Shown: piece by piece, positions 30,490 through 42,636 of the stretch
Position numbering within the stretch: the first letter of the stretch is position 1
How the letters are laid out: every line of letters starts with the position of its first letter
Assembly (NCBI GenBank): GCA_030998015.1
Contig: JARWMV010000243.1
Span: forward strand, 868,001-932,000
Reading direction: 5' to 3'
Source of the DNA: Ceratorhiza oryzae-sativae
Taxonomy: Eukaryota; Basidiomycota; Agaricomycetes; Cantharellales; Ceratobasidiaceae
DNA length: 64,000 nt
Notes under the pieces: generated by a model
Databases searched by the model: none
The model's input: the letters and a program-made list of their open reading frames with translations, nothing else
Told to the model about the DNA's origin: nothing
Position numbers and translations under genes: made by a program

Positions 30490-32559
30490 ATGAAGATGAT
30501 CATTCTATTAAGTGCGCTATGTGCTGTGTCCGCCACAAATCTCGCCTTTGTGGATGACCGTGACGAAGCCCCGAACCCCGTCGGAATAGGCAACTTCCTT
30601 GATAAACTTGGTAAGGCCCTACAAATTCTATTACTTGTAAAGGCTTATATTGAGATTGTCTCAAGGCATCAAAAATCATCCAAAGCTGGATGCATTGAGA
30701 GAGGCTGGTCAAGCAGCGACAGCAGCTCTAGAAAAACAAGCAGGTCAGCCGACCGCACAAGAGCTAGGTTGCAATACTCAACAGAGATTTGCGATAGAAC
30801 TTGCAAAATCACGGCTCTTAAGCGAGGCTTACAAACTGGTAGAAAAGGCGAAGGATAACCTACGAGCTGAATATGGTGCGCTTGTTGTATTTACTAAGGG
30901 GTTTCAACATCTACTTATCATTCACACAGATATGAATAGTTTTGAGGCTTTGAGTGGTGAGGAGATGGATGAGATGGATGAAAAATATGGCGAAGGTGTG
31001 TATGGCGCTAAACGGGTTTGTCGAGTGTTGCTCAACGTACCGCAGCGATTCTGGACTTTGGAGATCAAATGGAGGCCTGCGACAAACAGGACTGCAGACA
31101 TCGCTATTTCGTGAACGAAACCATCCGTTGGATCAAACGCGCTCTCAAGGACATGGGTCAGTGTGCATTTCACTCGTTACACTATGCCAGACTTAATGAG
31201 TCATGTGCAGGCGTCTTTGCTCACGAAAACCCGAAAGCCTCAGCAGCACTTTTTATTGGAGCATCGATCTTGATCGCAAATTCAGTCAGCGGTGGCGCGT
31301 TGGTGCCAATGGCCCTTGAAGCCATAGGGTTTGGCTCTCGAGGACCAATTGCAGGTATGCTGGTTCTACAATTGCTTGCATACACATTCTAACACTCCTG
31401 GCGTGTCAAGGATCAATCGCCTCGGTCGTCCAGAAGAAGCTGGGGTCTATTGCCGTGGGGTCCACGTTCGCCCAACTCCAGTCGGCCGCCATGGGGGGCG
31501 CGAGTATGATTGAACTTCAGAAGATTGCGAACCTTGCCTTTGCTGGCCTTAGTATCGCTGGCGGTACGGGTCTCCTTGGAGCAAGCAGGCAGCCATTTGG
31601 CCAAGCTGCCGATTTTGAACCCGTGGAGTGGAGACGCTGGGAAGCAGAGTCTAGGACCGCTTATAGCACAGAAATGGGTAATAACATGGTACGTTCTTTT
31701 AGCCATAACTTGAAAAGTAGCTGATGCGTAGGCCCAGGATCGACTATGGCGGCCACTCAAGGCGGAGAATTGCATAGCTTATGGATATCGTATGTGCATA
31801 TATTAGTCGTCCGAGCATACCTTGGCTAAAGGAGTCTCACGAAGGAGAGTACCGTGCACAGGTTTGGTTCGTCCCTGACGGGGCTGACCCCGTTGAAGTT
31901 TGTTTGCGGACGCCGGCTGTTATCAAAGGCATTGGATTCAAAACGCCACTAGGATGCGCAGATGAGGTGAGTTTTTGAACTATTCTCGGTTTAGGATGCG
32001 CTAACTCTGTACAATAACCAGGGTCCTAAGAAAGGTGTGATCGGAACCTGGTACGTGCAGAGCAATGAGACTCGGTGTACACCTCAATGGAGCATGTTCG
32101 AAGACGAGGTGAGCACTGGTATCTCATATGAACCAAAAATGCCCCTAGCTTAGATTCTACCTGTGGCTTTAAGGGGTGCATGCAATATGGTGCGTATCGA
32201 CACAATTGTACTCAGTCGAAACGGCGCTAACACGTAGAACTAACTTTAGGTCGGCGAGTGAGTTGATATACTTATCTTTGGAAAGGCGGTTTCTTAGAGG
32301 TCTTTCATATTGTAGAGGATATTTTCTAGGTTGATAGGGCTTCGGCGTCAAGATGACTGGAACACTGTGTGCGAATCTACGCCAGCTCGCATCGGCGAAC
32401 GAGAATTCGATGGACCTACCTACTGTGAAGACAAAGTGAGTTAGTGAATTGATTCTGGTATATACACTAAGACGGGTCGGTATGCAGGGTATACGTGGAA
32501 TATATGGTGTTTTCGACATCGCTGATGGGAAATGCGAGTGTTACTGCGCTGGGGGTTGA
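30490..32559 (+). CDS. Secreted protein with an interferon-induced 6-16 (Ifi-6-16/ISG12)-like domain and two Cys-rich repeats
   Basis: ATG 30490 gives a signal peptide (MKMIILLSALCAVSA). A helical region follows (LDALREAGQAATAALEKQAG; AKSRLLSEAYKLVEKAKDNL). Then comes FGDQMEACDKQDCRHRYFVN and a hydrophobic block LFIGASILIANSVSGGALVP, GFGSRGPIAGSIASVVQKKL and GSIAVGSTFAQLQSAAMGG (exon join near 31354/31410). This Gly/Ala-rich pattern is that of the Ifi-6-16 family, known in animals as interferon-induced membrane proteins. The C-terminal part has two related Cys units, VCLRTPAVIKGIGFKTPLGC (about 31898-31960) and VCESTPA...YCEDKG (about 32370-32430), each split by an intron just after its second Cys, ending CECYCAGG (stop 32557-32559). 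Exon joins near 30985 and 31790 were not resolved, so two adjacent genes are possible. The role is unknown. Confidence 0.6.
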
Positions 32560-32765
32560 CGTAGATATTTAGTGAACTTTGTCTATTTTATCATTTTTCA
32601 TAGCAATGAAAAATATTTTGTTGTCGATTATTCATAGTTCTCTAGGGTGTGACCGATACAGACACACCTGCGCATTGTGATGGTATGTTAGCGCTGTACA
32701 AGATAGTCCGGCCGACTACCGCTTAACCACCATATCGTCACTCTCCCGGCAGCCCATCGGCAACC

Positions 32766-34905
32766 ATGTCACATCCTGTATCTTGGAAAGGTTGTTCTTT
32801 TTGGCAACAATTGAACAGCCCTGGTGGTCGGTTTGATAAAATTCAAGTTCTGTCACGGAGGAATTCATTCGCCCAACAAATCGGCGAGCCTGGTGTTGAG
32901 GTGCCCGGAGATATAATTCCAATCCCGAACATAACTCTGGAAGAGATAAATTCCTACTCAGGAACTGACGATGTGGTGTTGCCCGGCACGCTCGGCACAA
33001 GAACCGCCTTCAAAACTGTCGAAGAGCTGATAGCGCTTGGGCCATGTACCCCGCCCCCGGCCTCAACCAGGTCTCCCCTTGATCAACGAATTGCTGAACT
33101 GGAGGCGTCTATTGCACTTGACAGAGCGTCCCGCATGGCTGCTTCTCCGCGAATGATAGCTGATCTTCGCCCCGAGCCCTTATTGCGCAGCTCATCCCTT
33201 CTAAATGCAAGGGGGATTAACCGGCTTCCCCGCGAAACCACTAGGAGGATAATCAATCTTCTGGATACCCGGCGGATATCTGTGCACTCTCGCGCGTGTC
33301 CAAAAGTTGGAGGGAGGAGACCATACCGGTTCTGTACTCCACAGTTGTTTTGCGAGGCTGGGACGAAGTTGTGGTATGTCTAAGGTCGATATGCTCAAAT
33401 GTCAGCTTGGCTGGCTTGGTGAACGACCTTACTATTGGTAAGCTCACGCGCGTTCGAATTTTGGTATCGATTAACAGCAATCTAGATTCTCCATATGTTC
33501 CCGAGTCCCTCCATAGCATGTTTTATGCCACGCTGGAAAACGGACTCGACGTCACTCGGAACCTTCGCAGGCTTGTCCTCAACTTGTGTAACGACAAGGT
33601 TCTTCATATCAATTTATTAAATCTTCATGCGCTAACCAATAGATTGTTGCACAGAAAAATGCACATAGCGTTGCTTGCGTGCTGGGTAAATGTAGATTTC
33701 GGCTCCATCACTTTGTATACAATGGGCCGGAAGCTACGGGAGAGTTCCTCGATCTTCAGAGGTCCATTCGCACGCTTCAGGTATGTTGAGCTCCTTTTGA
33801 ACTTACAGGGCGAGTGCCTATGTCTGTGTGTCATAGATATCACATGCTCAAATGAGCCTTGATGTGCGATACCCACCTGCGAGTCTACCCCCCGATATCA
33901 CACAGCTCTGGATATCCATATCGCATGATACCTACTCGCCAGATCTATCACAGGGAATGGGACACGCTTCTCACGTTTCATATAGGGGCGATTCGGCAAT
34001 CCCTCTGCAGCTATTTACGCGGCTTAATATACACTATTTGGCACTCGATATTTCTACCTTACTGTTATCCGGCTCAAATCACTTACCCCCCTTGTTTTCT
34101 CGGTTTTTCGTGGCAGCTTTTCGGGGCTACGAATTCTGCGGCTAGTGGGATACTGTGTTATATGTGAGACCTCTGGACCTCCTCCACCTGCACTAATGCA
34201 ACCTCTTGAATTCGTTCCCCTTTTCGGAGAGGCCAACCTTGGGCCGCCACAAATATCAGTACCGGCTGAGCAACACTATGGCATTGGCCGCCATCTTTCT
34301 GCGGCCAATCCAAATAATCTTATAACATCCCCCAACTTGATAATCGAACGCGGTTTGCTAACTATGTTGTCCAACCTTCCCAACCTGCAAGCGCTTGAAG
34401 TAGGAGCTTTGTTGTCCGGGATAGTGGTGTTACGCGTTATCTTCCTGGATATGGAAGGCACTGGCTAGCTCAGCGTGTCCGTTGGGAGGAAGAGTTTATT
34501 CATCGAATCACCACACAGGCGGCTAGACAACTTGTGGCTGTTTCTTTTTTGGCCTATGATGAACCGCTCTATTACTCTTGCTTTACATTCCCGGTATCCC
34601 CTCGTCGATGGTATGACCATATCGAAGCCATGAAAAAACGAGTCATACAGGATGAGATATCATCGGGCATCACATTGCCCGAACTTATTATCCAGGCAGG
34701 AGTGACTCGTTTGCCTGAGTATCCGGATGAGCTTGGCAAAAAGTGCGATTACCGGCTCAACTCGGCTCATCCACACTTGACTTCATCCCGACTATTGGTT
34801 GAAGAAGTGGTAACAAACGAATGGGTCAAGGCTGGACCGGGCGATTCGTGGATCAAACGGGTCAATGTACGAAATCTCCGAGATATCTGGCCGGTGGGAT
34901 GTTGA
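32766..34905 (+). pseudogene. F-box protein gene with at least one frameshift
   Basis: From ATG 32766 an open frame carries a coiled segment (LDQRIAELEASIALDRASR) and then the start of an F-box, INRLPRETTRRIINLLD. The second half of the F-box, ICALSRVSKSWREETIPVLY, is in another frame; one added base around 33264-33275 joins them. The following region (VVLRGWDEVVVCLRSICSNV; NLRRLVLNLCNDKVLHINLL) is leucine-rich, as in F-box/LRR-like fungal proteins. Further frame changes are needed around 33860-34145. The last open part, 34534-34905, ends with NVRNLRDIWPVGC. F-box proteins recruit substrates to SCF ubiquitin ligases. Unrecognised introns could explain some breaks, but not the one inside the F-box. 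Confidence 0.55.
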
Positions 34906-35316
34906 TGAAACGTGGCTATATGCATAGAAACACTTTACTCAAATGTAAGAATAGTTTGTACGGATTGTCTCTGCAGTCGCGCTTCTTGAAACAATATTAA
35001 ATATATGCTGGGATTGAATTGCTTACTAATCGATTGGTGATTCTCAGGAGTCCCTTGAATAGGGGCAAATCCCGTTTGAGAGTTTCCGCTGCATTAGGGG
35101 GGCGCCCCTAGACTGGCGCCAAGCGTATATAAAAGTTCCAGGTCTTCACACTTTTATCCATTCCCTCTTTCCGCCTTCCCCCATCCCCCCCATCCTCCCG
35201 CCGATTCTTGTCTTTCGTTTCTAACACCTCACACCCTCAGAGACAGTGAGTCGGTCACCTCCACACCCGCCTGCTGCTGACACCGCTCGAAAGCATCCAA
35301 TAGATACACAGTCAAT
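34906..35316. other. Cyclin promoter region
   Basis: This 411-bp spacer has a TATA box at 35126-35134 and pyrimidine-rich tracts (35150-35215) typical of a fungal 5' region. No coding frame is seen. Confidence 0.5.
35126..35134 (+). promoter_or_regulatory. TATA box of the cyclin gene
   Basis: TATATAAAA is followed by CT-rich sequence; the ATG is about 190 bp downstream, so the 5' UTR would be long. Confidence 0.55.
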
Positions 35317-36811
35317 ATGCCCGCGCCCGCACCCCCGCCCATCTATCGACTGACGGATCGTATCCATCATGCTTCTCTCGTGCCAATCTCTCAGCACTGC
35401 CCCGAAATACTGTGGCTCATGCGTCAGCGGTGACTGAGCAGATGAAGGAATGCATCATTTCGAGGACGCGTACGGTTGTCGATCTCGACTGCGACGCTTT
35501 TGATCCATTGCAAAAGCTACTTGCTCCCCATGGTGCGCTCCCGAGTCCACCAGTGACACCGACCAAGCCCGGGTTTGACCTCGATAGGGGCGGTAAGTAG
35601 AGGCTTTTCTTCGAACGTAAACAGCTAACGATTAGTCAAGCTACGCGATATTCCAGTCTTCCAACGCTGGAGGAATTTTTGAATAAACTTGTCGAGGATT
35701 CGAGGATCCAGGTGCCGACCTTGCTTTGCACCTTGATTTATCTTGACAGGATCCAACCGCGAATTGCACCAGTGAGCCAGGATGCGACAACTCCGACTCG
35801 TAATACCATTCCTATTGCCCCTGTTCCTATGGCTTATGGATTTTGACTAGGTATGCCCGACACTCGTCATCGAGTCCTGTTGGCGACGATCATCTGCGCG
35901 GCCAAGTATCTGAATGACTCTTCTCCTAAGAATAAGCACTGGGCCAAGTACTCTTTGATTTTCCGTTGCGAAGAGGTGAACCTGATGGAGCAGCAGCTTT
36001 TGGTGAGTCGGATCCTGTGATCTATGCAGTTTGGTGGCTCAGTTGATGGCAGTGTCTTCTGAACTGGGAGCTTCGTTTTACCGAGGAGGACTGCGTCCGT
36101 AGGTGCAATTCGTCTGGAGTATTGGATTGTCGTTTACAGTCTCATAGGTACCTTCTCGACGTTCTTCAAGTCCTCCGTCGCCCTTCCTCCCACCCCTCCG
36201 TACGAAGAGGCACACAAGCCCCCTACGACCTCACAACTAGCCGTTCCTCCCAATCGCCGTGCGAGCCGCCCAGCGCGCATTGAAGTGTCTACCGGGCCGA
36301 ACCACTTGCATTCTTCGTATTCGCGTTCCTCAGTGACCGGTAACGCGCCACTCTCGCCACCTCCTAGCGCATCCCGTAGCTCGCTTAGCGAGGTGTCGAG
36401 TGAGGAAGGCAATGAGGAAGAAGTAATCTCGTCGGAAGCCAATGCGCGGTGTGTAACGGCAAACAAATAAGGTTTGATTGGCACTGATGGTTCGAAATGA
36501 ATTTTAGATACGCGACGTACGGATACTCCTCTGGGCGATCGACCCACGTCTATGTCCCACCACCTCGGTACGCTGCTCCGACTGGTTCTTGGTCAAGGCG
36601 CGAGGATACTCTACAGAACCCTGACGGCGCGCAAGAGACCCAGCTGAGTTCGACGACTTCTTGGCCGGCACTCTCGACGCGTGCCAATGGGTTCCTGGAG
36701 CGTGTCTGGGGAGGTGGCTCTCAGAACGCACGCGGTAGCGTCAAGAACTCTCGTAGCGTCGGCGGTATATTCCGCATGGCGCAGCCCGAGAGCTCTGGCT
36801 CACGAGTTTGA
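35317..36811 (+). CDS. PCL/Pho80-type cyclin
   Basis: ATG 35317 begins MPAPAPPPIYRLTD. A 35-bp intron joins this to PLPRNTVAHASAVTEQMKEC. The cyclin box follows over several exons: TLEEFLNKLVEDSRIQVPTL, LCTLIYLDRIQPRIAP, GMPDTRHRVLLATIICAAKY, LNDSSPKNKHWAKYS, CEEVNLMEQQLL and FLLNWELRFTEEDC. An intron from about 36101 to 36147 then leads to TFSTFFKSSVALPPTPPYEE and a long Ser/Pro-rich tail ending PESSGSRV (stop 36809-36811). This is the pattern of Pho85-partner (PCL) cyclins, which steer a cyclin-dependent kinase in cell-cycle and nutrient control. About 400 residues. The Ser/Pro tail is probably a regulatory, phosphorylated region. Confidence 0.85.
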
Positions 36812-37792
36812 ATGATCCTGGGAGCCGACTAGACCGTTTTTACGCGTTTGAACGATCAGATTGCGACAGCATCCAGGTCTCGGCCAAAGGCTTCCGCTAT
36901 TTCCCTTTTTTGTTTTTCGATTTCAAGCTGTCGTTTTTCTGGCGATGGACTTGTGTGTGCAGGCCTGAAGGGCAATGCGCTCTTTTGATTCGACCACTTT
37001 CACTCTTTTTTAAAACTTGTCCAAAGTTATGTTGTTTGTGTTATCCCCGCCCTTATTTACTCACCCTTTTACACGGACTATTCCTCAACCCCGTTTCCGT
37101 AATGTCATCTTCTCGCCAATACTTGCTTTTGTATCATGACGATTTGTATGTATAAATATGACTTGTCTGTGTCTGGCACATGGGGGATCCTGAGACACCC
37201 TGGCCAGCGTGTCATGGGACTTGAAAAATGCAGGAATCGTGCCATTTATCAACCCTGATCGATCTCAGAAACAGAGTGTCCTTCGCGTGCAGATGAGAGC
37301 TACAAATGCGGCGATAAGGTTCTTTTCGTTGGTACCATTGGTCGCCTAGAGATTTATATTGATCAAACACGCGGTAGCTACACTTGAATTTGTCTGGGAG
37401 TGGAAATATACACGCAGCAAGTGCGGGCATTTTCAAAGTCTGGATCTAGCGACGCGTCTACAGCTGGCTTCGAAGGCGCAACCGGGGTGAACGTTGCAGA
37501 GTGGCGAGGAATTGGGACCCGTGACTCTGCTCTGTCGACCAATCCCAATGCAGCAGTCGGCCGCCATCATCCAATCGCGTATCCAGAATACCCACGATCG
37601 TCCACCGACCAGAAGCAATGGGCCTTGACTTCGGATTCCATCCAACCAGGATTGGGGTTCACGTTTGCAAATGTGGCCACCGCGCTCGCCTCTATAAAGC
37701 ACCGAGCCCAAGGGCAGTAAAGGCACCATCTCCTCGATTCGAGCTCTTCAACCACTCCATTCTCACAGCTCGAATTACTTTTTTCTATCGAC
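36812..37792. other. Intergenic region upstream of alcohol oxidase 1
   Basis: About 980 bp with the cyclin 3' end (T-rich at 36900-37080) and the oxidase promoter, whose TATA box is at 37693-37699. Short overlapping frames at 37400-37730 on both strands have no motifs. Confidence 0.5.
37693..37699 (+). promoter_or_regulatory. TATA box of alcohol oxidase 1
   Basis: TATAAAG lies 100 bp before ATG 37793; the paralogue at 45945 has the same heptamer upstream. Confidence 0.6.
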
Positions 37793-40494
37793 ATGGCTGA
37801 TCATCCCAAGGAAGTCGACATCATCTTTGTTGGAGGTAAGCGTGCATGTGAAAACCATCTCACGTCCGTTTTCTGACTGTTCTGTAGGCGGACTTCTGGT
37901 GCGTTTTCCTACCACGACCAGACACCACAGTCGCGTCGGGGGCTGATTTAGTTCCCTAGCATGTGTCGCCGCGGTCGGCTCGCTGCTGCAAACCCGGGTC
38001 TCGAGATCCTTCTGGTGGAACAGGGCCCCAACAACCTCGCGGACCCGACCGTGGTTACGCCTGCTTTCTACATGAGCCACTTGGCTCCAACGAGCAAGAC
38101 GGCGTAAGTTATTTCCTGCCGGATTACTGACTTGTCTAATTCAGCGATATTAGGAAATTCTGGCAAGCAAACAAGTCGAGTGCCTTGAATGGACGTGCTC
38201 CAATTGTCCCTACTGGTGAGCATTCAGCTCATGTGACGTCCAACAGGCTGAAACTTTTGTCATATAGCTCAAGTCCTCGGAGGAGGTTCCAGGTGATTGA
38301 CGGAAAAAAGCCTTGGTCGTACAAAAATACTGACGTGATTTGCCAAATCAATAGCATAAATTTCCTCATGTAAGCCCCCGAGCTAACCTTTTTTCGTTCG
38401 TTGTGCTCACATATCTCTCAAGGTACACCCGTGCTTCTGCATCGTACGTATAAACATTTGCCCGCTTACCCCGCTTACCCCGACCTGACCATGATGGATT
38501 GGCCAGTGATTTCGATGATTGGAAAACCCCAGGCTGGGGCTCCGCGGACTTGCTGCCCCTCCTCCGCAAGGCAAGTTCGATACGTCTTTGGCGGGGCCCC
38601 CAACGATACTGACTGGTTTGATGTCACCTAGACCGAGACATATCATCTTGCTCCTGGAAAGGAGACGCACGGTTATTCTGGACCATTGAATGTAAGCCTT
38701 GTAGCGGGCCATTCCCGGATTACAGACCAAGATTTTTTTCCTCTAGGTTTCTTATGCAGACACCTTTGTGAAGCCTGCACAGGAGTATCTCGATGCGGCC
38801 CAGCAACTGGGTATCCCATTCGTCGAGGACAAACAGAACCTCAAGACTGGTCATGGGTGCCAGGTAAGCCTGTGCGATCCTCGAGTCCGATCCCATGAAC
38901 TCACCTTAATTTAGCGTTGGGCGAAATGGATCGATCCGGCGGTAAGTCCGCGGAGATTTCGCGATACATTAATTCACACTCATCATGCGCACACAGACCG
39001 GTCACCGGCAAGATTCTGCTCACCGGTTCATTCACCCCCTCACTGGGAACAAGTCACTCCACATCCTGACCAAGACTAAGGTGGCACGTGTCTTGTTTGA
39101 CGGAACCAAGGCGACAGGTGTCGAGGTTATTGGCAATAAAGATCAAGATGCGGACGCAGACCAAACGCCTCGCACGATCAGCGCTCGCAAACTTGTCGTA
39201 GTCTCCTCCGGTGCGATCGGTACGCCGGTAGTTCTCCAACGCAGCGGCATCGGCGCTGCAGATCGACTCGCGAAAGCGGGTATCTCCACTGTGGTCGACC
39301 TCCCAGGCGTTGGTGCAACGTATGAGGATCACCACCTCATCCTGTACACCTATTACATCCCTGGCGACTATGAGACTATCGACCCGATTTTGGATCAGGA
39401 CCCGGCTGCAATGGAGAAGCTCCTCCCCATGTTCATGCAAGGCAAGGGCATGCTTACGTCGAATGTCATCGATGCTGGCAGCAAGCTTCGTCCAACTCCA
39501 GAGGAGCTCAAGGAGATGGGGCCCGAGTTCAACGAGGTGTGGAAGAAGAACTTTGAGCCAAACCCGGATAAGCCTGTCATGCTCCAGGCCGTAATTAGCG
39601 GCTTCCTCGGGTGAGTGTCCTCTTGGAAAGGTCTATCTAAATCGGGTTACTCACATACACTGATATCAGCCCGCGAGACTTGATTCCAAAGGGCGAGCGC
39701 GTAATGATGCTGGGCAACTACTCTGGATATGTAAGTCTAGATCATTTTCGCAGGATCCGAACAATGATCCTCACAAATTCTTCGTAGCCCATTTCGCGTG
39801 GCCATGTATATGTGACTTCCGCCGACCCATATGCTGCGCCAGACTTCGCCACTGGGTTCTTTGACAAGAAGGCAGATGTGGATATTCATATCTGGGCTTA
39901 CAAGAAAGCTCGGTAAGTTTAAGCTTTTTGTATAGTTGGATATGTGTGATCTCATGTGAATATTGACCTCTGCAGTGAAATTGCGCGCCGTATGCCATGT
40001 TATCGTGGAGAATTTGCGCCGTTGCACCCCAAGTTTTCCGAGGGGAGCGCTGCTGCGGTGGCGAAACTTGATAAGCCGCTCGATACGGCAAACTTGAAGA
40101 ACTTGGTGTATACCCCCGAGGACGACGCGGCCATTGATGCCTTTGTACGCCAAATGGTTGAGACGACTTGGCACTCGGTGAGTCTTCCATAATAACGATA
40201 GCCGAGCTGTGCTGATGCTAAGACGTAAAAACCAGTGCGGAACTGTCCCCATGAAGCCTCAAGAAGAAGGTGGATGTCTTGACGCAAGGCTAAACGTGTA
40301 CGGCACCCAGAACTTGAAAGTCGCAGGTATGATTTCATCACGAACTTCCGTTCGGAACAAACCACTAATAGCATGATACAGACTTGTCGATCATCCCTGG
40401 CAACGTTGGCGCCAACACCAATTCGACCGCAATGCTGGTCGGCGAGAAAGCTGCTGTGTTGATTGCTGAAGATCTGGGATTGAAATTGGATTGA
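37793..40494 (+). CDS. GMC-family alcohol (methanol) oxidase, copy 1, with two one-base losses near the N-terminus
   Basis: ATG 37793 gives MADHPKEVDIIFVGG, the start of the FAD-binding fold. Later blocks are EILLVEQGPNNLADPTVVTP, MYTRASAS, DFDDWKTPGWGSADLLPLLR, GHGCQRWAKWIDPA, VVSSGAIGTPVVLQRSGIG, AHRFIH, RNVYGTQ-type LNVYGTQNLKVADLSI, the catalytic-His region TTWHSCGTVPM and NVGANTNSTAMLVGEKAAV with the catalytic Asn. The tail is EDLGLKLD (stop 40492-40494) and lacks an SKL/ARF-type peroxisomal signal. Fungal AOX oxidises short alcohols to aldehydes, releasing hydrogen peroxide. The 11-nt microexon at 37888-37898 is 12 nt in copy 2, and CVAAGRLAAA needs one more G near 37972, so as sequenced the N-terminus is out of frame. 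More than ten introns are implied. Confidence 0.88.
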
Positions 40495-41070
40495 AATTGG
40501 AGTTTTTTTTTAAAAAAAATTGAGGTTAAATTGTCATGTCATGTACTATATCTCTATTTTGGAACTAGTCTAGTTCGTTACCTGCTTTACTGGGGGTGTT
40601 ATCGCCTTTAACACGTGACGCTATCACCCCCTCGAGTGCCACAGACAGTTGCACGTTGGGCTGTCGAAGCCGTGATTTCGATCGAGGGATGTAACCAAGA
40701 TCTACAACACATTCCAGGGCGGAACTTGTTATGGGCATATGCGGTGTATATTTACTAAATTGACGAGCAGCTGATTCTTGAGGAAGTCCTGACCCATGCG
40801 TTCGCTAATATTTTTGCCGACTTCCGATGGCTTATGAGTAGTGCCTGGTGGTTGGCGCGACGATTGGCTTGATCGGAGGCGCGGAGACTGAGTGGGGTGG
40901 ACTTTCTGGATGTTTCGTCCTTGCCCCCTAATTGGGCGTGATAATGGTAGTCCCAGGCGCAGGGCCTCGATCGTCAACTCGTAGTATTTTACTCCTGATC
41001 TCCCCTTCTTGGACGAACCGCTCCCCCCAATCGCTGCCGATCCTGGCCGCCGCCTTTCCCCCCCTCAGCC
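40495..41070. other. Intergenic region between alcohol oxidase 1 and seven-TM gene 1
   Basis: This 576-bp spacer starts with T- and A-runs (40503-40520) after the oxidase stop and ends in a CT/CCC-rich 5' region before ATG 41071. No coding frame is supported. Confidence 0.5.
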
Positions 41071-42636
41071 ATGGGTGTTGATAGCGCTCGAATAATATAC
41101 TTTACGCTCGAGGTAAGTCTGGTGGCGCGTCCATTTGGACGATTGGTGACCAAGTTCTATCCGTACATGGCAGATTTTTGGGTTGGTAACCCTCCCGGTC
41201 TTGACGTATACCTTTTTGTTCTGTCCAAGCGTCAAGAGACATATCACCGTACCTAATTACACGTTCCTATGGGGTATGTCATTTACCGAAGCTTGGAACG
41301 AATTGAAGTTTGTTGATTACATTGGGCTGGCAGCATTTTCGTCCATAGTGGCTTGCATATTATGAGTGGAGGCGTCTGAAAATCACATGTAAATCGAGTT
41401 GACAGTAAATTTTTGCGATACACAGGCTCTTTTCGGGACAAATTGACCATCCAGAGCCATCAAAGACGCTGTGTCGAGCTCAGAGTGCGTTGATGCTCGG
41501 TGAGTCGCCACTGTATGCGCTCGAGCCAAACGCCGAAAGTGCCACCACTTGAAGCACAACCCGCCGGTATGGCAGCCGCCGCATTAGCGCTTGTTTGGAA
41601 AGTTGGTTCGCTTCGCCCTTTTTCTTCGAGCTATGATCTGATATAGAGGCTAGTTGTGGAGCCTAGCGTGGAGCGTTCGAGCAAACGGCGCTGTGGCGCA
41701 AGAACCATGGTGGCTCACGACCATTGTAAGTGTTATTGCCCCCCCAATACGGGCGAAAACTCATGCTCAATTGATAGCTTGTGGGTTTTCCATACGCAGT
41801 CTGGGGGATCGGGGCAGCTGTATATGCCGTCTTGCAGTCCGGCACGCGGATTCATCGAGTCACGTTTTACTGCACTTCCGATAGTGCGGCCTTAGGTATG
41901 GGGGGTTTTTTTTTTTCGTCTTGTTCGCCGTGCTAAGAGATGATTGAAGGGATAGCTTCTGGTTTATCCGCGGCTGTCCTTCTGATTCTCTGTCTTTTAT
42001 TTCAAAGTAAGGACCTAGACGTTTCATACCTTTTAAGCTAATCCCCGCGACTAGTATGGACCATGATCATTGCATACAGGCGCTATCGAATATCGCATCG
42101 CTTAGGCCGCGCTGAAGTAGGCGACGTCTCCGTTCCCCTTTTCATCCGAATCATGGCGTTCGCGGTGGTTGTTTTCGTGAGTTTTGGTCGCTTGTTATCA
42201 CACAAGTAGCTTATTTGGCCTTTAGAGTGGTTTGATACTTTCCCTCCTGGCAACATACGTCTTCTCTCTGGTCGTCCCAGACATCATCGTAGCCGCAATT
42301 GGACCTATCATGTTCACTATCTTTGCTAGTCAAGGGGATGTCCTCGCTGCATGGAAAATCTACAACCCTCGCCATAAGTTTACAGACTCCGAGTTAGCTA
42401 CAAACGTGGAGATTTCGATACCAGAACGCTTCTGTGCTCCACAGCCGGCTGTTGCGCGGATTGACATGTCCTTTGGACGATCTCAAACTTCGTCTATCTA
42501 TCAAATTCCTACCGGCGACACGAGTCCTCGTCAACTCGCTGTTCATGTGCACCAGACTGTATTCTCTCCTGACGATCCCACGAACTCTATAAAGGATAAG
42601 ATATCCACTCATTCGCTGTCTTCTTCGCTCAACTGA
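41071..42636 (+). CDS. Seven-TM receptor-like membrane protein, copy 1
   Basis: ATG 41071 begins MGVDSARIIYFTLE. After an intron the first span is IFGLVTLPVLTYTFLFC, followed by VKRHITVPNYTFLWG. Further exons give LWSLAWSVRANGAVAQEPWW, YRISHRLGRAEVGDVSVPLF, IRIMAFAVVVF, GLILSLLATYVFSLVVPDII and AAIGPIMFTIFASQGDVLAA. The cytosolic tail is about 90 residues, hydrophilic and Ser/Thr-rich, ending SLSSSLN (stop 42634-42636). About seven spans plus a cytosolic tail suggest a G-protein-coupled-receptor-like protein. The block IFASQ-D-L-AW is shared with copy 2. I know of no ligand. Six or more introns. Confidence 0.65.
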
